Shown here piece by piece: positions 35,196 through 43,316 of a stretch of DNA of 64,000 nt (position 1 is the stretch's first letter; every line of letters begins with the position of its first letter). Under the pieces are notes generated by a model that worked only from the letters and a program-made list of their open reading frames with translations, searched no databases and was not told where the DNA came from. The position numbers and the translations under genes were made by a program. Location: NCBI RefSeq assembly GCF_022271435.1, contig NZ_JAFIQY010000021.1:62001-126000 (forward strand), read 5' to 3'. The DNA is from Streptomyces monomycini (GTDB lineage Bacteria; Actinomycetota; Actinomycetes; Streptomycetales; Streptomycetaceae).

Positions 35196-35935
35196 CCATT
35201 CAGGAGAGCGTCCTGCGCTACGGCGACTCGCCGTGGCAGCGGGTCGACCTGTACGTCCCCGCGGAGGGTCCGGCCCGGTCGGCGGCTGTGATCTTCCACG
35301 GGGGGTTCTGGCGGCACGACCGGATCGCCCGCGACCTGGAGCCGCTGGCCGTCGCCCTGGTGCGGCGCGGGTGTGCCACCGCGGTGGTGGAGTACCGCCC
35401 GGCTTGGGACGGCGGTCTGTGGCCGGCGGCGGCCGAGGACGCCCGTACCGCGCTCGGCCGGCTCGACGCCGGTGGCGCGCCGTGGCAGGACGCCACGATC
35501 GTCGGACACTCGGCGGGAGCGCACCTCGCCCTGTCCGCTGTCGCCGGGCAGGGCGCGGGGCGACGCGTGGTTCTGCTGGCACCCGTCGTGGAGCTGGCCT
35601 ACGCGGCCGCGGCCGAGGTGGGTGGCAAGGCCGTCGGGCACTTCCTCGCCGGGCATCTGGCGGCGGGGGGCACCGCCGAGGAAGCGACGCCCCGGCCCTC
35701 TCAGGCGGACCTGGCGTCGCTGACCGTCTTCGAGGCCGCATGTGACCAGGCGGTTCCCGCAGAACTGACGGAACATCAGCTCTCTGGCTGGCGCGAGCGC
35801 GGGCTCGTCACGGACCACCACGTCGTTCCCGACGCCCGCCATATGCACCTGGTCAATCCGGAGCGGGACGGCTGTGCCCCGGTGCTGACGCTGCTGGCCG
35901 GCGCTCCGGTTTCCGCAGAGGGGAGCGTGTCGTGA
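35192..35935 (+). CDS. Alpha/beta-hydrolase, kynurenine-formamidase/esterase-like
   Basis: The 247-residue protein starts at a GTG overlapping the previous stop. The oxyanion motif HGGFWRHDR, the nucleophile elbow GHSAGAHLAL, and a terminal DARHMHLVN with the catalytic His are all visible, matching the HGG-type formamidase/esterase subgroup. It overlaps the next gene, a formyltransferase. The pairing of a putative deformylase with a formyltransferase hints at a temporary N-formyl group in the pathway, but an ester- or thioester-cleaving role is equally open. Confidence 0.75.
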   Translation: MTIQESVLRYGDSPWQRVDLYVPAEGPARSAAVIFHGGFWRHDRIARDLEPLAVALVRRGCATAVVEYRPAWDGGLWPAAAEDARTALGRLDAGGAPWQDATIVGHSAGAHLALSAVAGQGAGRRVVLLAPVVELAYAAAAEVGGKAVGHFLAGHLAAGGTAEEATPRPSQADLASLTVFEAACDQAVPAELTEHQLSGWRERGLVTDHHVVPDARHMHLVNPERDGCAPVLTLLAGAPVSAEGSVS

Positions 35936-36768
35936 CCGGGACGGCGTGCCGGACGCGTGTTCTCGGCCCGCACGCGCCGGGACGGCCGCTGCGTATCGGT
36001 GTGCTGGCCTCGGCGACCGGCGGGAACCTGCGCACGCTGCTGTCGCTGCGGCACGCCGAGCCGGACCGCTTCCACGTCTGCCTGGTCGCCTCCCACGGTC
36101 AGCGGGTCAAGGCCTTGGACGTGGCCCGGGAGGCCGGCGTGGAGGCATGGGACGGCGACTTCGACGCACACTGCGGATCGGCGTCACAGGCGGCCGCGGC
36201 CGGCCCGGACGCCGTACGCCGCTACCGCGACCGGGCCCGCTCCTGGCACGACCGGCTCGACGTGCGCCTGCGCTCCTGGGAGGAGTGCAACGGCCCGCTC
36301 GACCTGGTGGTCCTGGCTTACCACCGCTGGATCGAGGGCGAGCTGCTGAATCGTTACGCCTATCGGATGGTCAACCAGCACCCGGGCGACCTGAGCATGC
36401 TGGCGGCCGACGGCAGCCGGACGCTGACCGGCAAGGACCCGGTGCGGCTCGCCATGAGCCTCGGACATCGTACGACCCGGACGTCCTGCTTCCTTGTCGA
36501 CGCCTCCCAGGACGGGGGCGCCGTGCTGTGCATGGGCCCCCCGGTGCCGGTCGGCTCGCGCCGGCCCACCGTGGAGGACGCCTGGCAGCAGGAACTGCTC
36601 CAGAAGGAACGGAGCGACCGCCCGTGTCTGGAGTGGACGGTGCGCGCCTTCGCCGCCGGACGTCTGGCGGTGGACGCCGCCACCCACGCCGACGGCAGCC
36701 GGGTGGTGCTGGTCGACGGGGAGGCCACCCCGCTCGGAGGAAAGAGACTCGATGACACTGACGACTGA
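35932..36768 (+). CDS. PurN-like formyltransferase-family protein
   Basis: The 278-residue protein has a Rossmann-like N-terminus RIGVLASATGGNLRTLL, matching glycinamide ribonucleotide formyltransferase. The catalytic N-x-H pair is seen in YRMVNQHPGDLS and a candidate catalytic Asp in SCFLVDASQDGGAV. The substrate-binding region differs from PurN and includes an extra helical segment (about residues 75-105). It would transfer a formyl group from 10-formyl-tetrahydrofolate to an amine. It lies between the alpha/beta hydrolase and the NDK-like gene with overlapping ends, so it is part of the biosynthetic operon rather than purine synthesis. Confidence 0.75.
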   Translation: MTGTACRTRVLGPHAPGRPLRIGVLASATGGNLRTLLSLRHAEPDRFHVCLVASHGQRVKALDVAREAGVEAWDGDFDAHCGSASQAAAAGPDAVRRYRDRARSWHDRLDVRLRSWEECNGPLDLVVLAYHRWIEGELLNRYAYRMVNQHPGDLSMLAADGSRTLTGKDPVRLAMSLGHRTTRTSCFLVDASQDGGAVLCMGPPVPVGSRRPTVEDAWQQELLQKERSDRPCLEWTVRAFAAGRLAVDAATHADGSRVVLVDGEATPLGGKRLDDTDD

Positions 36769-37756
36769 CGCGGCGTGCCGCTCGGCAGTTGCGGCCGACG
36801 CGCTCGACGGACTGACGGCCGACCCCGAGAAGCGCGAGCTGTACCGCTACGACACCTATCTGCGCGAAGGGCTGGCCTCCTTCGAGGGGATGCGGGCACT
36901 GGCACGCTCCCATGCTGTGACCTTCGTCGTGCTCAAGCCCGACGCGGTGGCCGGCCGGCGTTGCCGGCGCCTCCTGGACGTGCTGTCCGAGGAGGGCTGG
37001 TTCCCGTTGGCGGCGACCACCGTGCGTTTCGAACCGCTGCTGACCCGCGAGCTGTGGCGCTACCAGTTCAATGCCGCCTCGCGGCAGCGCATCGCGGTCG
37101 TCGACCACCTGCTCGGCTCGGGCCCCTCCCTCCTGGTGCTGCTGGGCGACGCCCGGCGCCCGGAGTGGCTGCCCGCCAGCGTCCGGCTGACGGCCGCCAA
37201 GGGCAGCGCGGACCCCGAAGCCGCGAGTGGCGCCGATCTGCGGACCCGGATCGGGCGAGTGAACGGCCTGTTCAACTTCATGCACACCGCGGACGACCCG
37301 GCCGACGTCATCCGTGAACTCCAGTTGTTCTCCTACCAGGCCGGGTGGGACTGGTGCCGTCAGGCGCTCACCTCCGGCGGCCCCGGGCAGCCGCCCGTAC
37401 CTGACGGCGACCCTACGCACGATCTGCTGCGGGAGCTGGAGGCCGGCATCCCCCAGCACGACCTGGATCTCGCTCTCTCCCTGCGCCGCCTGGAGAAGGG
37501 CACGGACACCTGGGCCGAGCTGGCGAGGACCGCCGCCGCACCCGAGCACATCGACGTATGGCTGTCCGAACTGGGCCGCACCCCACTCCCGTACGGCAGC
37601 GCCCGCTGGGACGTCCTGTCGGTGGTCACCGGCTGGATCGACTGCAATGAACCGGGGGTGCTGCCCTTGCTGGCCACCTCGTCGGCCCACGCCTGGCAGC
37701 ACGCCGCACCCGGTGCAGCGGCCCCTACGAAGGAGGGCGAGACGTGGCCATCCTGA
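36752..37756 (+). CDS. NDK-fold protein with extra helical C-terminal domain
   Basis: The 334-residue protein has an ATG 17 bp before the upstream stop and GGAGGAAAG upstream. Residues about 57-190 follow nucleoside-diphosphate kinase: VTFVVLKPDAVAGRR (NDK KPDAV), GPSLLVLLGD in place of SGPV...EG, and NFMHTADDPADVIRELQLF in place of NxxHGSDSxxxAxREI. The phosphorylated active-site His is therefore kept. The remaining about 140 residues are helical and not part of NDK. NDK proteins are normally about 140 residues and house-keeping, so this is likely a specialised phosphotransferase of the pathway. Confidence 0.7.
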   Translation: MTLTTDAACRSAVAADALDGLTADPEKRELYRYDTYLREGLASFEGMRALARSHAVTFVVLKPDAVAGRRCRRLLDVLSEEGWFPLAATTVRFEPLLTRELWRYQFNAASRQRIAVVDHLLGSGPSLLVLLGDARRPEWLPASVRLTAAKGSADPEAASGADLRTRIGRVNGLFNFMHTADDPADVIRELQLFSYQAGWDWCRQALTSGGPGQPPVPDGDPTHDLLRELEAGIPQHDLDLALSLRRLEKGTDTWAELARTAAAPEHIDVWLSELGRTPLPYGSARWDVLSVVTGWIDCNEPGVLPLLATSSAHAWQHAAPGAAAPTKEGETWPS

Positions 37757-39108
37757 CCACTGACGCACGGACCACCCGGATACCCTCCTTCGCGGGTGCC
37801 GGCAACTTGATCTACCGTTCCGCGGACGTCCCCCGCTTCGTCAGCGGCCAAGGCTGCTTCCTCCGGACCGCCGACGGGCGTTCCTACTTGGACGCCGAGG
37901 CCGCCAACGGCACCCTGGCCTGGGGGTACGACAGTGAACTGCTGCGGGAGGCACTGAACCGCTGCATGGAGCTGCCGGCCCTCCCGTCGTTCTGCGAGTC
38001 CGACCTGCGCCTGGCTGTCCTGGAACGCATCGAGCGGCTGTGCTCCGAGGCCCTGGGAACGCCCGGCCGGGTCGAGCTCGACCTCGGCGGCGCCCAGGGC
38101 ATGGAGACGGCGCTGCGCATTGCTTTCAGCAACAACGGGCCGGGCACGGTCATGGTCTTCGAAGGCGCCTTCCACGGCCGCTCCGGGGTGACCAGCATGC
38201 TCAGCAGCAGCCCGCGCTATCGCGAACTGCTGGCTGCCTGGGGGCTGGAAGTGGTACGGCTGCCCAGCCCTGACTGCCTGCGCTGCCCGCACGCAGACAC
38301 CAGCGGAGACTGCTCCACCGGCTGCGCCCGGGCCGTCACCCGTTGGGGTTCCGAGACCAGCGGTGTCGGCGGCCGCGCCCACGCCCGTAAGGTCTCCGCG
38401 TTCATCTTCGAATCCGTGCAGAACGTCGGCGGAATGGTGACTCCGGACCCCGCGCTGTTGCGTGCGGCCGTCGAGCACGCCCGCGCCCAGGGGGCCGTGA
38501 TCATCGCTGATGAGATCTTCACGGGCATGCACCGGGTCGGCCCCCGCTGGGGCTTCCAGCGCGCCGGCGTCCGCCCGGACATCGTCGTGACCAGCAAGGC
38601 CCTGACCAACGGCGGGGCCGCGGTGAGCGCCGTCTGGGCCCGGGAGCCGCTGGCGTCCCCCGAGCACTACCCGCCGGGCAGCCACTCCGCCACGTTCGTG
38701 GGGATTCCGCACGCGCTCGCCGTGGTGGACACCGTGCTGGACCGCTGGGAGGCGTGGGAGGACGTGGAGCGCGACGTCCGCACCCTCGAAGCCGGTCTGG
38801 ACACCCGGCTGCAACAGCTGGCGGACCGGTACCCCGGACTCATCAAGCGGCACGATGCCATGGGCGCCACCGCCCGGATCGTCCTGACCGGCGGCCATGC
38901 CGCCAGGATCCGGCAGTTGAGTTCGCACGTCCACCCCGACCACGGCCTGCTCGTGGCCTCGACCGGCATGGCACCGGACGTCATCAACATCCACCCGCCG
39001 CTGGTGACCGGCGAGTCCGAGCTCGACCTGCTCGCGGACATCCTGGGCCTTGCCTTCCGCGCACTGGAAAGCGAGACGGGAGACGGCCCGGGGAGGAACA
39101 GACCGTGA
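37744..39108 (+). CDS. Class III PLP-dependent aminotransferase
   Basis: The 454-residue protein starts at a GTG behind AAGGAGGGCGAGAC. Class III (omega/ornithine-type) features are FEGAFHGRSG, the PLP-ring Asp segment VIIADEIFTGMHR, and the Schiff-base Lys in VVTSKALTNGG. A four-Cys insertion (CLRCPHADTSGDC, then CARAV) recalls that of several class III enzymes. This class moves omega-amino groups of diamines and omega-amino acids. The start overlaps the NDK-like gene, and the stop overlaps the [2Fe-2S] protein (GTGA). Confidence 0.85.
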   Translation: MAILTTDARTTRIPSFAGAGNLIYRSADVPRFVSGQGCFLRTADGRSYLDAEAANGTLAWGYDSELLREALNRCMELPALPSFCESDLRLAVLERIERLCSEALGTPGRVELDLGGAQGMETALRIAFSNNGPGTVMVFEGAFHGRSGVTSMLSSSPRYRELLAAWGLEVVRLPSPDCLRCPHADTSGDCSTGCARAVTRWGSETSGVGGRAHARKVSAFIFESVQNVGGMVTPDPALLRAAVEHARAQGAVIIADEIFTGMHRVGPRWGFQRAGVRPDIVVTSKALTNGGAAVSAVWAREPLASPEHYPPGSHSATFVGIPHALAVVDTVLDRWEAWEDVERDVRTLEAGLDTRLQQLADRYPGLIKRHDAMGATARIVLTGGHAARIRQLSSHVHPDHGLLVASTGMAPDVINIHPPLVTGESELDLLADILGLAFRALESETGDGPGRNRP

Positions 39109-39287
39109 CCGAGGATTCCGATCCGCTGATCTGCGTGTGCGCCCACGTCAGGGAGAGCGAGATCGTTGCGGCGGTCGCCCGCGGCTGCCGCGACCTGGCA
39201 GCCGTACGTGAGGCGACCTCGGCCAACACCGGCTGTGGCGACTGCTGCGAGGACGTCGAGGAAGTCATGGAGTACGCCAGGGCCTGA
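39105..39287 (+). CDS. BFD-like [2Fe-2S] mini-ferredoxin
   Basis: The 60-residue protein has ICVCAHVRESE (C-x-C) and TGCGDCC (C-x2-C) separated by about 32 residues, the cluster-binding pattern of bacterioferritin-associated ferredoxin. The GTG start overlaps the aminotransferase stop and GGGAGGAACAG lies upstream. Free-standing BFD proteins are usually next to bacterioferritin, which is absent here. In this operon it may deliver electrons to one of the diiron oxygenases. Confidence 0.8.
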   Translation: MTEDSDPLICVCAHVRESEIVAAVARGCRDLAAVREATSANTGCGDCCEDVEEVMEYARA

Positions 39288-39363
39288 AGCAGCCACCATG
39301 GCGCTGCACACCGGACCACCACCCGGCCCGGCCGGGGCGAGACCTTGTGAAGGAAGACAACCG

Positions 39364-40323
39364 ATGACCACGTTCTTGACGGAACTGCCGCCCGGAACCC
39401 AGGAGAAGGGCATCTTCTCCCTGGGCGACCTGGACCGGGACGAAGTGCACCAACTCGTACGGCGCGCCTGCGACTTCCAGCACGACATGGGCGCGCACGA
39501 TCGCCCGCTGAGCGGCCGGGTGGCCGGCATCCTCTTCACCAAGACCTCCACCCGCACGCGTACGGCGTTCACCACCGCCGCTGTCCGTCTGGGCGCCGCC
39601 CCCATCACCTTCGGTCCCAACGACCTCCAGACCAACACCGGCGAGTCGATCGCCGACACCGGACGCATCCTGGGCTGCATGCTGGACCTGCTGGTCGCCA
39701 GGACGGCCGGGCCCCTCGACGAGTTGCGGGCCATCTCCCGGAGCGGTGACATTCCCGTGGTCAACGCGATGGCCGCGGAAGAGCACCCGACCCAGGGAAT
39801 CTGCGACCTGGCGACGGTCGCCCTGTGCCGGGGCGAGGTCGACGGCGCGCGCATCCACTACCTGGGGGAGGGCAACAACACCGCCATCGCCCTCGCCCAG
39901 GGCATCGCCCACTTCTCCGGCTGCACGCTCACCCTCGCCACCCCCAAGGGATACGGGCTGCCGGCCGACGTCCTCCAGTCCGCGGCCGAGCGGGCGGCGC
40001 GGCTCGGTACCAGCATCACCGAGGTGCACTCGCCCGACGAACTCCCGGGCGAGGCCGATTTCGTCTACACCACCCGGTGGCAGACCACGGGCACCACCAA
40101 GCCGGACGCCGACTGGCGGGAGAGGTTCCTGCCCTTCTACGTCGACGACGCGCTCATGAGCCGCTGGCCGCAGGCCCGGTTCCTGCACGACCTGCCCGCC
40201 CATCGCGGCGAGGAGGTGGCCGGCAGCGTACTCGACGGCAACCGGTCCATGGCCTGGGAGCAGGCCCGGATGAAGCTCACCAGCGCCATGTCCACGCTGG
40301 AATGGCTGGCCGACCGGCTCTGA
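39364..40323 (+). CDS. Ornithine-carbamoyltransferase homologue with altered substrate motifs
   Basis: The 319-residue protein has the carbamoyl-phosphate loop FTKTSTRTRTAF and AEEHPTQGICDL, both as in OTCase. The amino-acid side differs. The HCLPA motif reads LHDLPAHRGEEV, with Asp replacing the conserved Cys, and the SMG loop is replaced by RWQTTGTTKPD. A carbamoylated amine other than ornithine is therefore likely. Given the SbnA/SbnB pair, carbamoylation of 2,3-diaminopropionate to a ureido-alanine is a reasonable hypothesis. The start is preceded by AAGGAAGACAACC. Confidence 0.82.
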   Translation: MTTFLTELPPGTQEKGIFSLGDLDRDEVHQLVRRACDFQHDMGAHDRPLSGRVAGILFTKTSTRTRTAFTTAAVRLGAAPITFGPNDLQTNTGESIADTGRILGCMLDLLVARTAGPLDELRAISRSGDIPVVNAMAAEEHPTQGICDLATVALCRGEVDGARIHYLGEGNNTAIALAQGIAHFSGCTLTLATPKGYGLPADVLQSAAERAARLGTSITEVHSPDELPGEADFVYTTRWQTTGTTKPDADWRERFLPFYVDDALMSRWPQARFLHDLPAHRGEEVAGSVLDGNRSMAWEQARMKLTSAMSTLEWLADRL

Positions 40324-40396
40324 CCACCGCCGCACGACGTCCGGCCGCTCCAGGCACAACAGCACGAGAGAACAGAGACAGGAAGCACCTCCCAAG

Positions 40397-41002
40397 ATGC
40401 CCAACCTCATCGGCTATACCACCGTCGCCGGACTGATCGTGGTGTCCCCAGGCGCGGACACCTTGGTGGTCATCAGGAACGCGCTGCACGGCGGCGGCAG
40501 ATCGGCCGTGCAGACTGCCGCAGGAGTGTGCATCGGCCTGGTCGCCTGGGCGGTGGCATCGGTGGCGGGCCTGTCGGCCGTGCTGGCCGCCTCACCGGCC
40601 CTGTTCACCGCGATCAAGATCGCTGGAGCCGCCTACCTGGTCTTCCTGGGGATCCGTGCCATCGTCTCCGCGCGCCGGCCGATCGGCGACCTGGACACGC
40701 CCACCCGGCTGAACTGGCGCCAGGGGGCGCTCACCAGCCTGGGCAACCCGAAGGTCGGCGTCTTCTACACCTCGTTCCTGCCGCAGTTCATCCCGGCCGG
40801 AAGCGGTTCCCTGCCCGTCTCCTTGACTCTGGCCGGCATCCACATCGCCCTCAGCTTCCTGTGTCTGTGCGCCTACGCCCTGCTGGTGCTACGGCTCGGG
40901 AACATCTTCAAGCGGGACGGGTGGCGCCGTGCGCTGGAGACCGTGGGCGGCGGGGCGCTGTGTGCCATCGGCATCTGGCTGGTGGTCTCAGCCGCGTTCT
41001 AG
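40397..41002 (+). CDS. LysE/RhtB-family amino-acid exporter
   Basis: The 201-residue polytopic membrane protein has the LysE signature SPGADTLVVIRNALHGG, the loop NPKVGVFYTSFLPQF and about six hydrophobic helices. It is embedded in the biosynthetic operon and is a second LysE-type exporter in the window. It probably exports an amino-acid-like product or overflow intermediate. Its stop codon coincides with the left end of an inverted-repeat element (41001-41220). Confidence 0.85.
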   Translation: MPNLIGYTTVAGLIVVSPGADTLVVIRNALHGGGRSAVQTAAGVCIGLVAWAVASVAGLSAVLAASPALFTAIKIAGAAYLVFLGIRAIVSARRPIGDLDTPTRLNWRQGALTSLGNPKVGVFYTSFLPQFIPAGSGSLPVSLTLAGIHIALSFLCLCAYALLVLRLGNIFKRDGWRRALETVGGGALCAIGIWLVVSAAF

Positions 41003-41041
41003 GGCGCTTCTGACGGATCTCCGCCGCGTCGCGACGCCCGG

Positions 41042-41074
41042 CACTCCCCAGCTCTTCGCGCAGGGGGGACCCCA
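41042..41074. repeat. Streptomyces-type hairpin repeat, copy 1
   Basis: The C-rich CACTCCCCAGCTC and G-rich CAGGGGGGACCCC segments surround TTCGCG and can fold on themselves. A second, slightly different copy is 87 bp downstream. Such CTCCCC...AGCTCTTCG...GGGGG sequences are common intergenic repeats in Streptomyces. Confidence 0.55.
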
Positions 41075-41128
41075 CTCGCCGCGCGGCGTAGAGGGACAGG
41101 CGGCTCCGCCGCATGCCCCTGCACACCG

Positions 41129-41164
41129 CACTCCCCCTAGTTCTTCGAGCAGGGGGACCCCCAA
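41129..41164. repeat. Streptomyces-type hairpin repeat, copy 2
   Basis: CACTCCCCCTAGTTCTTCG followed by AGCAGGGGGACCCCC is the second copy of the repeat at 41042, with similar stem-forming potential. Both copies sit inside the inverted-repeat element. Confidence 0.55.
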
Positions 41165-41294
41165 GAGCACGCACCGAACGCCGCTCAGTGTGCTCCACGG
41201 AGATCCATCAGAAACGCCCTGGTCCGCGAGCGGTCCCGGATCGGCCGGATCCGCGGCAGGTCACCGTCCCACGACACAGGCAAGAGGAAATCCC

Positions 41295-42212
41295 ATGAAG
41301 TCCCCGATGGACCACTGGTACGAGAAGGCGGGTGTCCGCAGAGACCCCCGGCGCGTCATAGCGCGAGACCTGGAGGCGGGGAAGACGCTCTTCCCCGAGG
41401 CGCTGATTCCCTATCTGGACCACCCCCTGGTGCGGGCACTGGGCCCCGACGAACGCTTCCGCATCGTCACCCGGCACCTCTACCAGTACCTGCACTTCAC
41501 CATGCACTTCGAGACGAGCGTGGTGAACCGCGCCACCGAGCGCATCGCCAACGGCTCCTCGGGCCTGGGGGTGAGGCCCCCGATGCGACTGGACGCCTAC
41601 AAGATCTACTGCGACGAGGCCTACCACGCGCTGTACAGTCTCGACGCCATCGAACAGGTGCGCGGCGCCACGGGTGTGGACGTGCCCGCCTACGATTTCG
41701 CGCCCTTCCTGAAGCAACTGGACGGCATCGGCGCGCAGGTCATGCCGGGCGAGCCGGTCCTGACTCAGCTGTTGCAGGTCGTCGTCTTCGAAACACTGGT
41801 CACCTCCATCCTCAAGGACATCCCCAAGGACCCCCAAGTCGTCGACACCGTACGGGAGATCGTGGGCGACCACGCCGAGGACGAAGGCCGGCACCACGCC
41901 TACTTCTCCGGGTTCTTCAAGGAGCTGTGGACCGACCTGGACCCGGGGATGCGCGAGCGCTCCGCGCGTTGCCTGCCCGCGTTGGTCTCCCGCAGCCTGG
42001 CGCCGGACCTGGCGCCGGTGCGCACCTCGCTGCGCCTCGCGGGCCTGGGTGAGGACGCTGTGGAGCAGGTCGTCGCCGATGCCTACACGGCCGGACGGGT
42101 CCGCCGGCATACCCATGACTCGGCGCGGCACACGGTCCGGCTCTTCGCGTCGGCAGGCGTGCTGGACGTGCCCGGAGCCGACGAGGCCTTCGCGGCGGCG
42201 GGCCTGGTGTAA
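41295..42212 (+). CDS. AurF-like non-haem diiron oxygenase (paralogue 2)
   Basis: The 305-residue protein has an ATG after AAGAGGAAA. The ligands are Glu in MHFETSVVN, E-x2-H in YCDEAYHAL, Glu in VVFETLVTS, and H-x3-E-x2-H in DHAEDEGRHHAYF, the same set as the protein encoded at 31594. The two share RxDAYKIYCDEAYH and EDEGRHHAYF-type blocks but differ in the rest, so they probably act on different positions or oxidation states. Amine N-oxygenation is the family-level prediction. Confidence 0.85.
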   Translation: MKSPMDHWYEKAGVRRDPRRVIARDLEAGKTLFPEALIPYLDHPLVRALGPDERFRIVTRHLYQYLHFTMHFETSVVNRATERIANGSSGLGVRPPMRLDAYKIYCDEAYHALYSLDAIEQVRGATGVDVPAYDFAPFLKQLDGIGAQVMPGEPVLTQLLQVVVFETLVTSILKDIPKDPQVVDTVREIVGDHAEDEGRHHAYFSGFFKELWTDLDPGMRERSARCLPALVSRSLAPDLAPVRTSLRLAGLGEDAVEQVVADAYTAGRVRRHTHDSARHTVRLFASAGVLDVPGADEAFAAAGLV

Positions 42213-42330
42213 CTCCGGCCACGCCATCGCGGTGGGCTCCGGCCGTGCGGCGACGTCGTCAAGTCGTACCGGGCAAGGGGAATCGATGTTTCCGCGCGGC
42301 CATGGCGCGCGCCCACTACAGGAGACTTTC

Positions 42331-43311
42331 GTGATACTCGACCACATCTATGAAGCCATCATCGACAACGTCTTCCTACGCCTTGACGAGCTGGTGCCCG
42401 GCAGCGAAGTGTTCCTCAAGCTGGAAGGGCTGAACCCGGCCGGCTCCATCAAACTGAAGGCTGCCCTCGGCATGGTCGAGGATGCGGAGCGCGCGGGGAT
42501 CGCGGGACCGGGCGACCGGATCATCGAGTCCTCCTCCGGCAGCCTCGGAGTAGCGCTGGCGCTGGTGGCCGCCGCCAAGGGGCACCCCTTCACCTGTGTC
42601 ACCGATCCGAATACATCGCCGCACAGCGTCGCCTTGATGCGCGCCCTGGGCGCGGAAGTGGTCGAGGTGAGCCGCCGCGATGCCAATGGCGGATTCCTCG
42701 GAACGAGGATCGCCTACATCCGGGAACGGGTGGCTGCGGAGCCCGATGTGGTCTGGTTGAATCAGTACGCCAATCCGGCCAACCCCCGTGCGCACGAGAT
42801 ATATACTGCCAGGGCGATCCTGAGTGAAATCGTGCGTATCGACTACCTCTTCATCGGTGTCGGAACGTCCGGAACGCTGATGGGCTGCCTGACGCACTTC
42901 CGCAAGCACTCGCCGGCCACCCGGATCGTCGCCGTCGACTCCGAGGGTTCCGTGACCTTCGGATTTCCGCCGAAGCCTCGGTACATACCCGGGCTGGGAA
43001 CCAGCAGAAAGCCGGAAATCTGCTGCCCCGACGCACCCGACGAGGTCATCCTCATATCCGAGGCCGACGCCGTCCGCACCTGCCGTTCCTTCGCTCAGCG
43101 GGGCGTCTTCGTAGGGGGTTCGACCGGCTCCGTCCTGGCCGCCGTGGCGCACTCGGCCCCGAAAATCCCCGAGGATTCCCGGGTGGTGGCGCTCTCGCCG
43201 GACTTCGGGGACCGTTACACGCATACCGTTTACAACGATGACTGGGTGACCCGCAAGTTCGGCCCGGAAGCTGTTTCCATCGGCGAACTCGCCGGCCAGA
43301 CAGGGAGATGA
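42331..43311 (+). CDS. SbnA-like PLP-dependent synthase (2,3-diaminopropionate pathway)
   Basis: The 326-residue fold-type II PLP enzyme starts at a GTG behind CAGGAGAC. The Schiff-base Lys is in NPAGSIKLKAALGM, the PLP-phosphate loop GVGTSGTLMG and the substrate loop ESSSGSLGVALAL. It is followed within 6 bp by an SbnB-like gene. The studied SbnA enzyme condenses O-phospho-L-serine with L-glutamate to N-(1-amino-1-carboxy-2-ethyl)-glutamate. The gene pair, rather than sequence similarity alone, makes this assignment preferable to cysteine synthase. Confidence 0.85.
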   Translation: MILDHIYEAIIDNVFLRLDELVPGSEVFLKLEGLNPAGSIKLKAALGMVEDAERAGIAGPGDRIIESSSGSLGVALALVAAAKGHPFTCVTDPNTSPHSVALMRALGAEVVEVSRRDANGGFLGTRIAYIRERVAAEPDVVWLNQYANPANPRAHEIYTARAILSEIVRIDYLFIGVGTSGTLMGCLTHFRKHSPATRIVAVDSEGSVTFGFPPKPRYIPGLGTSRKPEICCPDAPDEVILISEADAVRTCRSFAQRGVFVGGSTGSVLAAVAHSAPKIPEDSRVVALSPDFGDRYTHTVYNDDWVTRKFGPEAVSIGELAGQTGR

Positions 43312-43316
43312 GCTAG

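Larger units (their letters stand above)
41001..41220. mobile_element. MITE-like element with 23-bp imperfect terminal inverted repeats
   Basis: AGGGCGCTTCTGACGGATCT plus CCG (41001-41023) and the reverse complement of 41198-41220 (AGGGCGTTTCTGATGGATCT plus CCG) match at 21 of 23 positions. The 220-bp element has no coding sequence and contains two hairpin repeats. It lies between the LysE and AurF-like genes and its left end supplies part of the LysE stop codon. I cannot define a target-site duplication. Confidence 0.6.

Noticed and set aside
39364..40323. Housekeeping arginine-pathway ornithine carbamoyltransferase
   Set aside because: HCLP and SMG acceptor motifs are altered and no other arg genes are adjacent.
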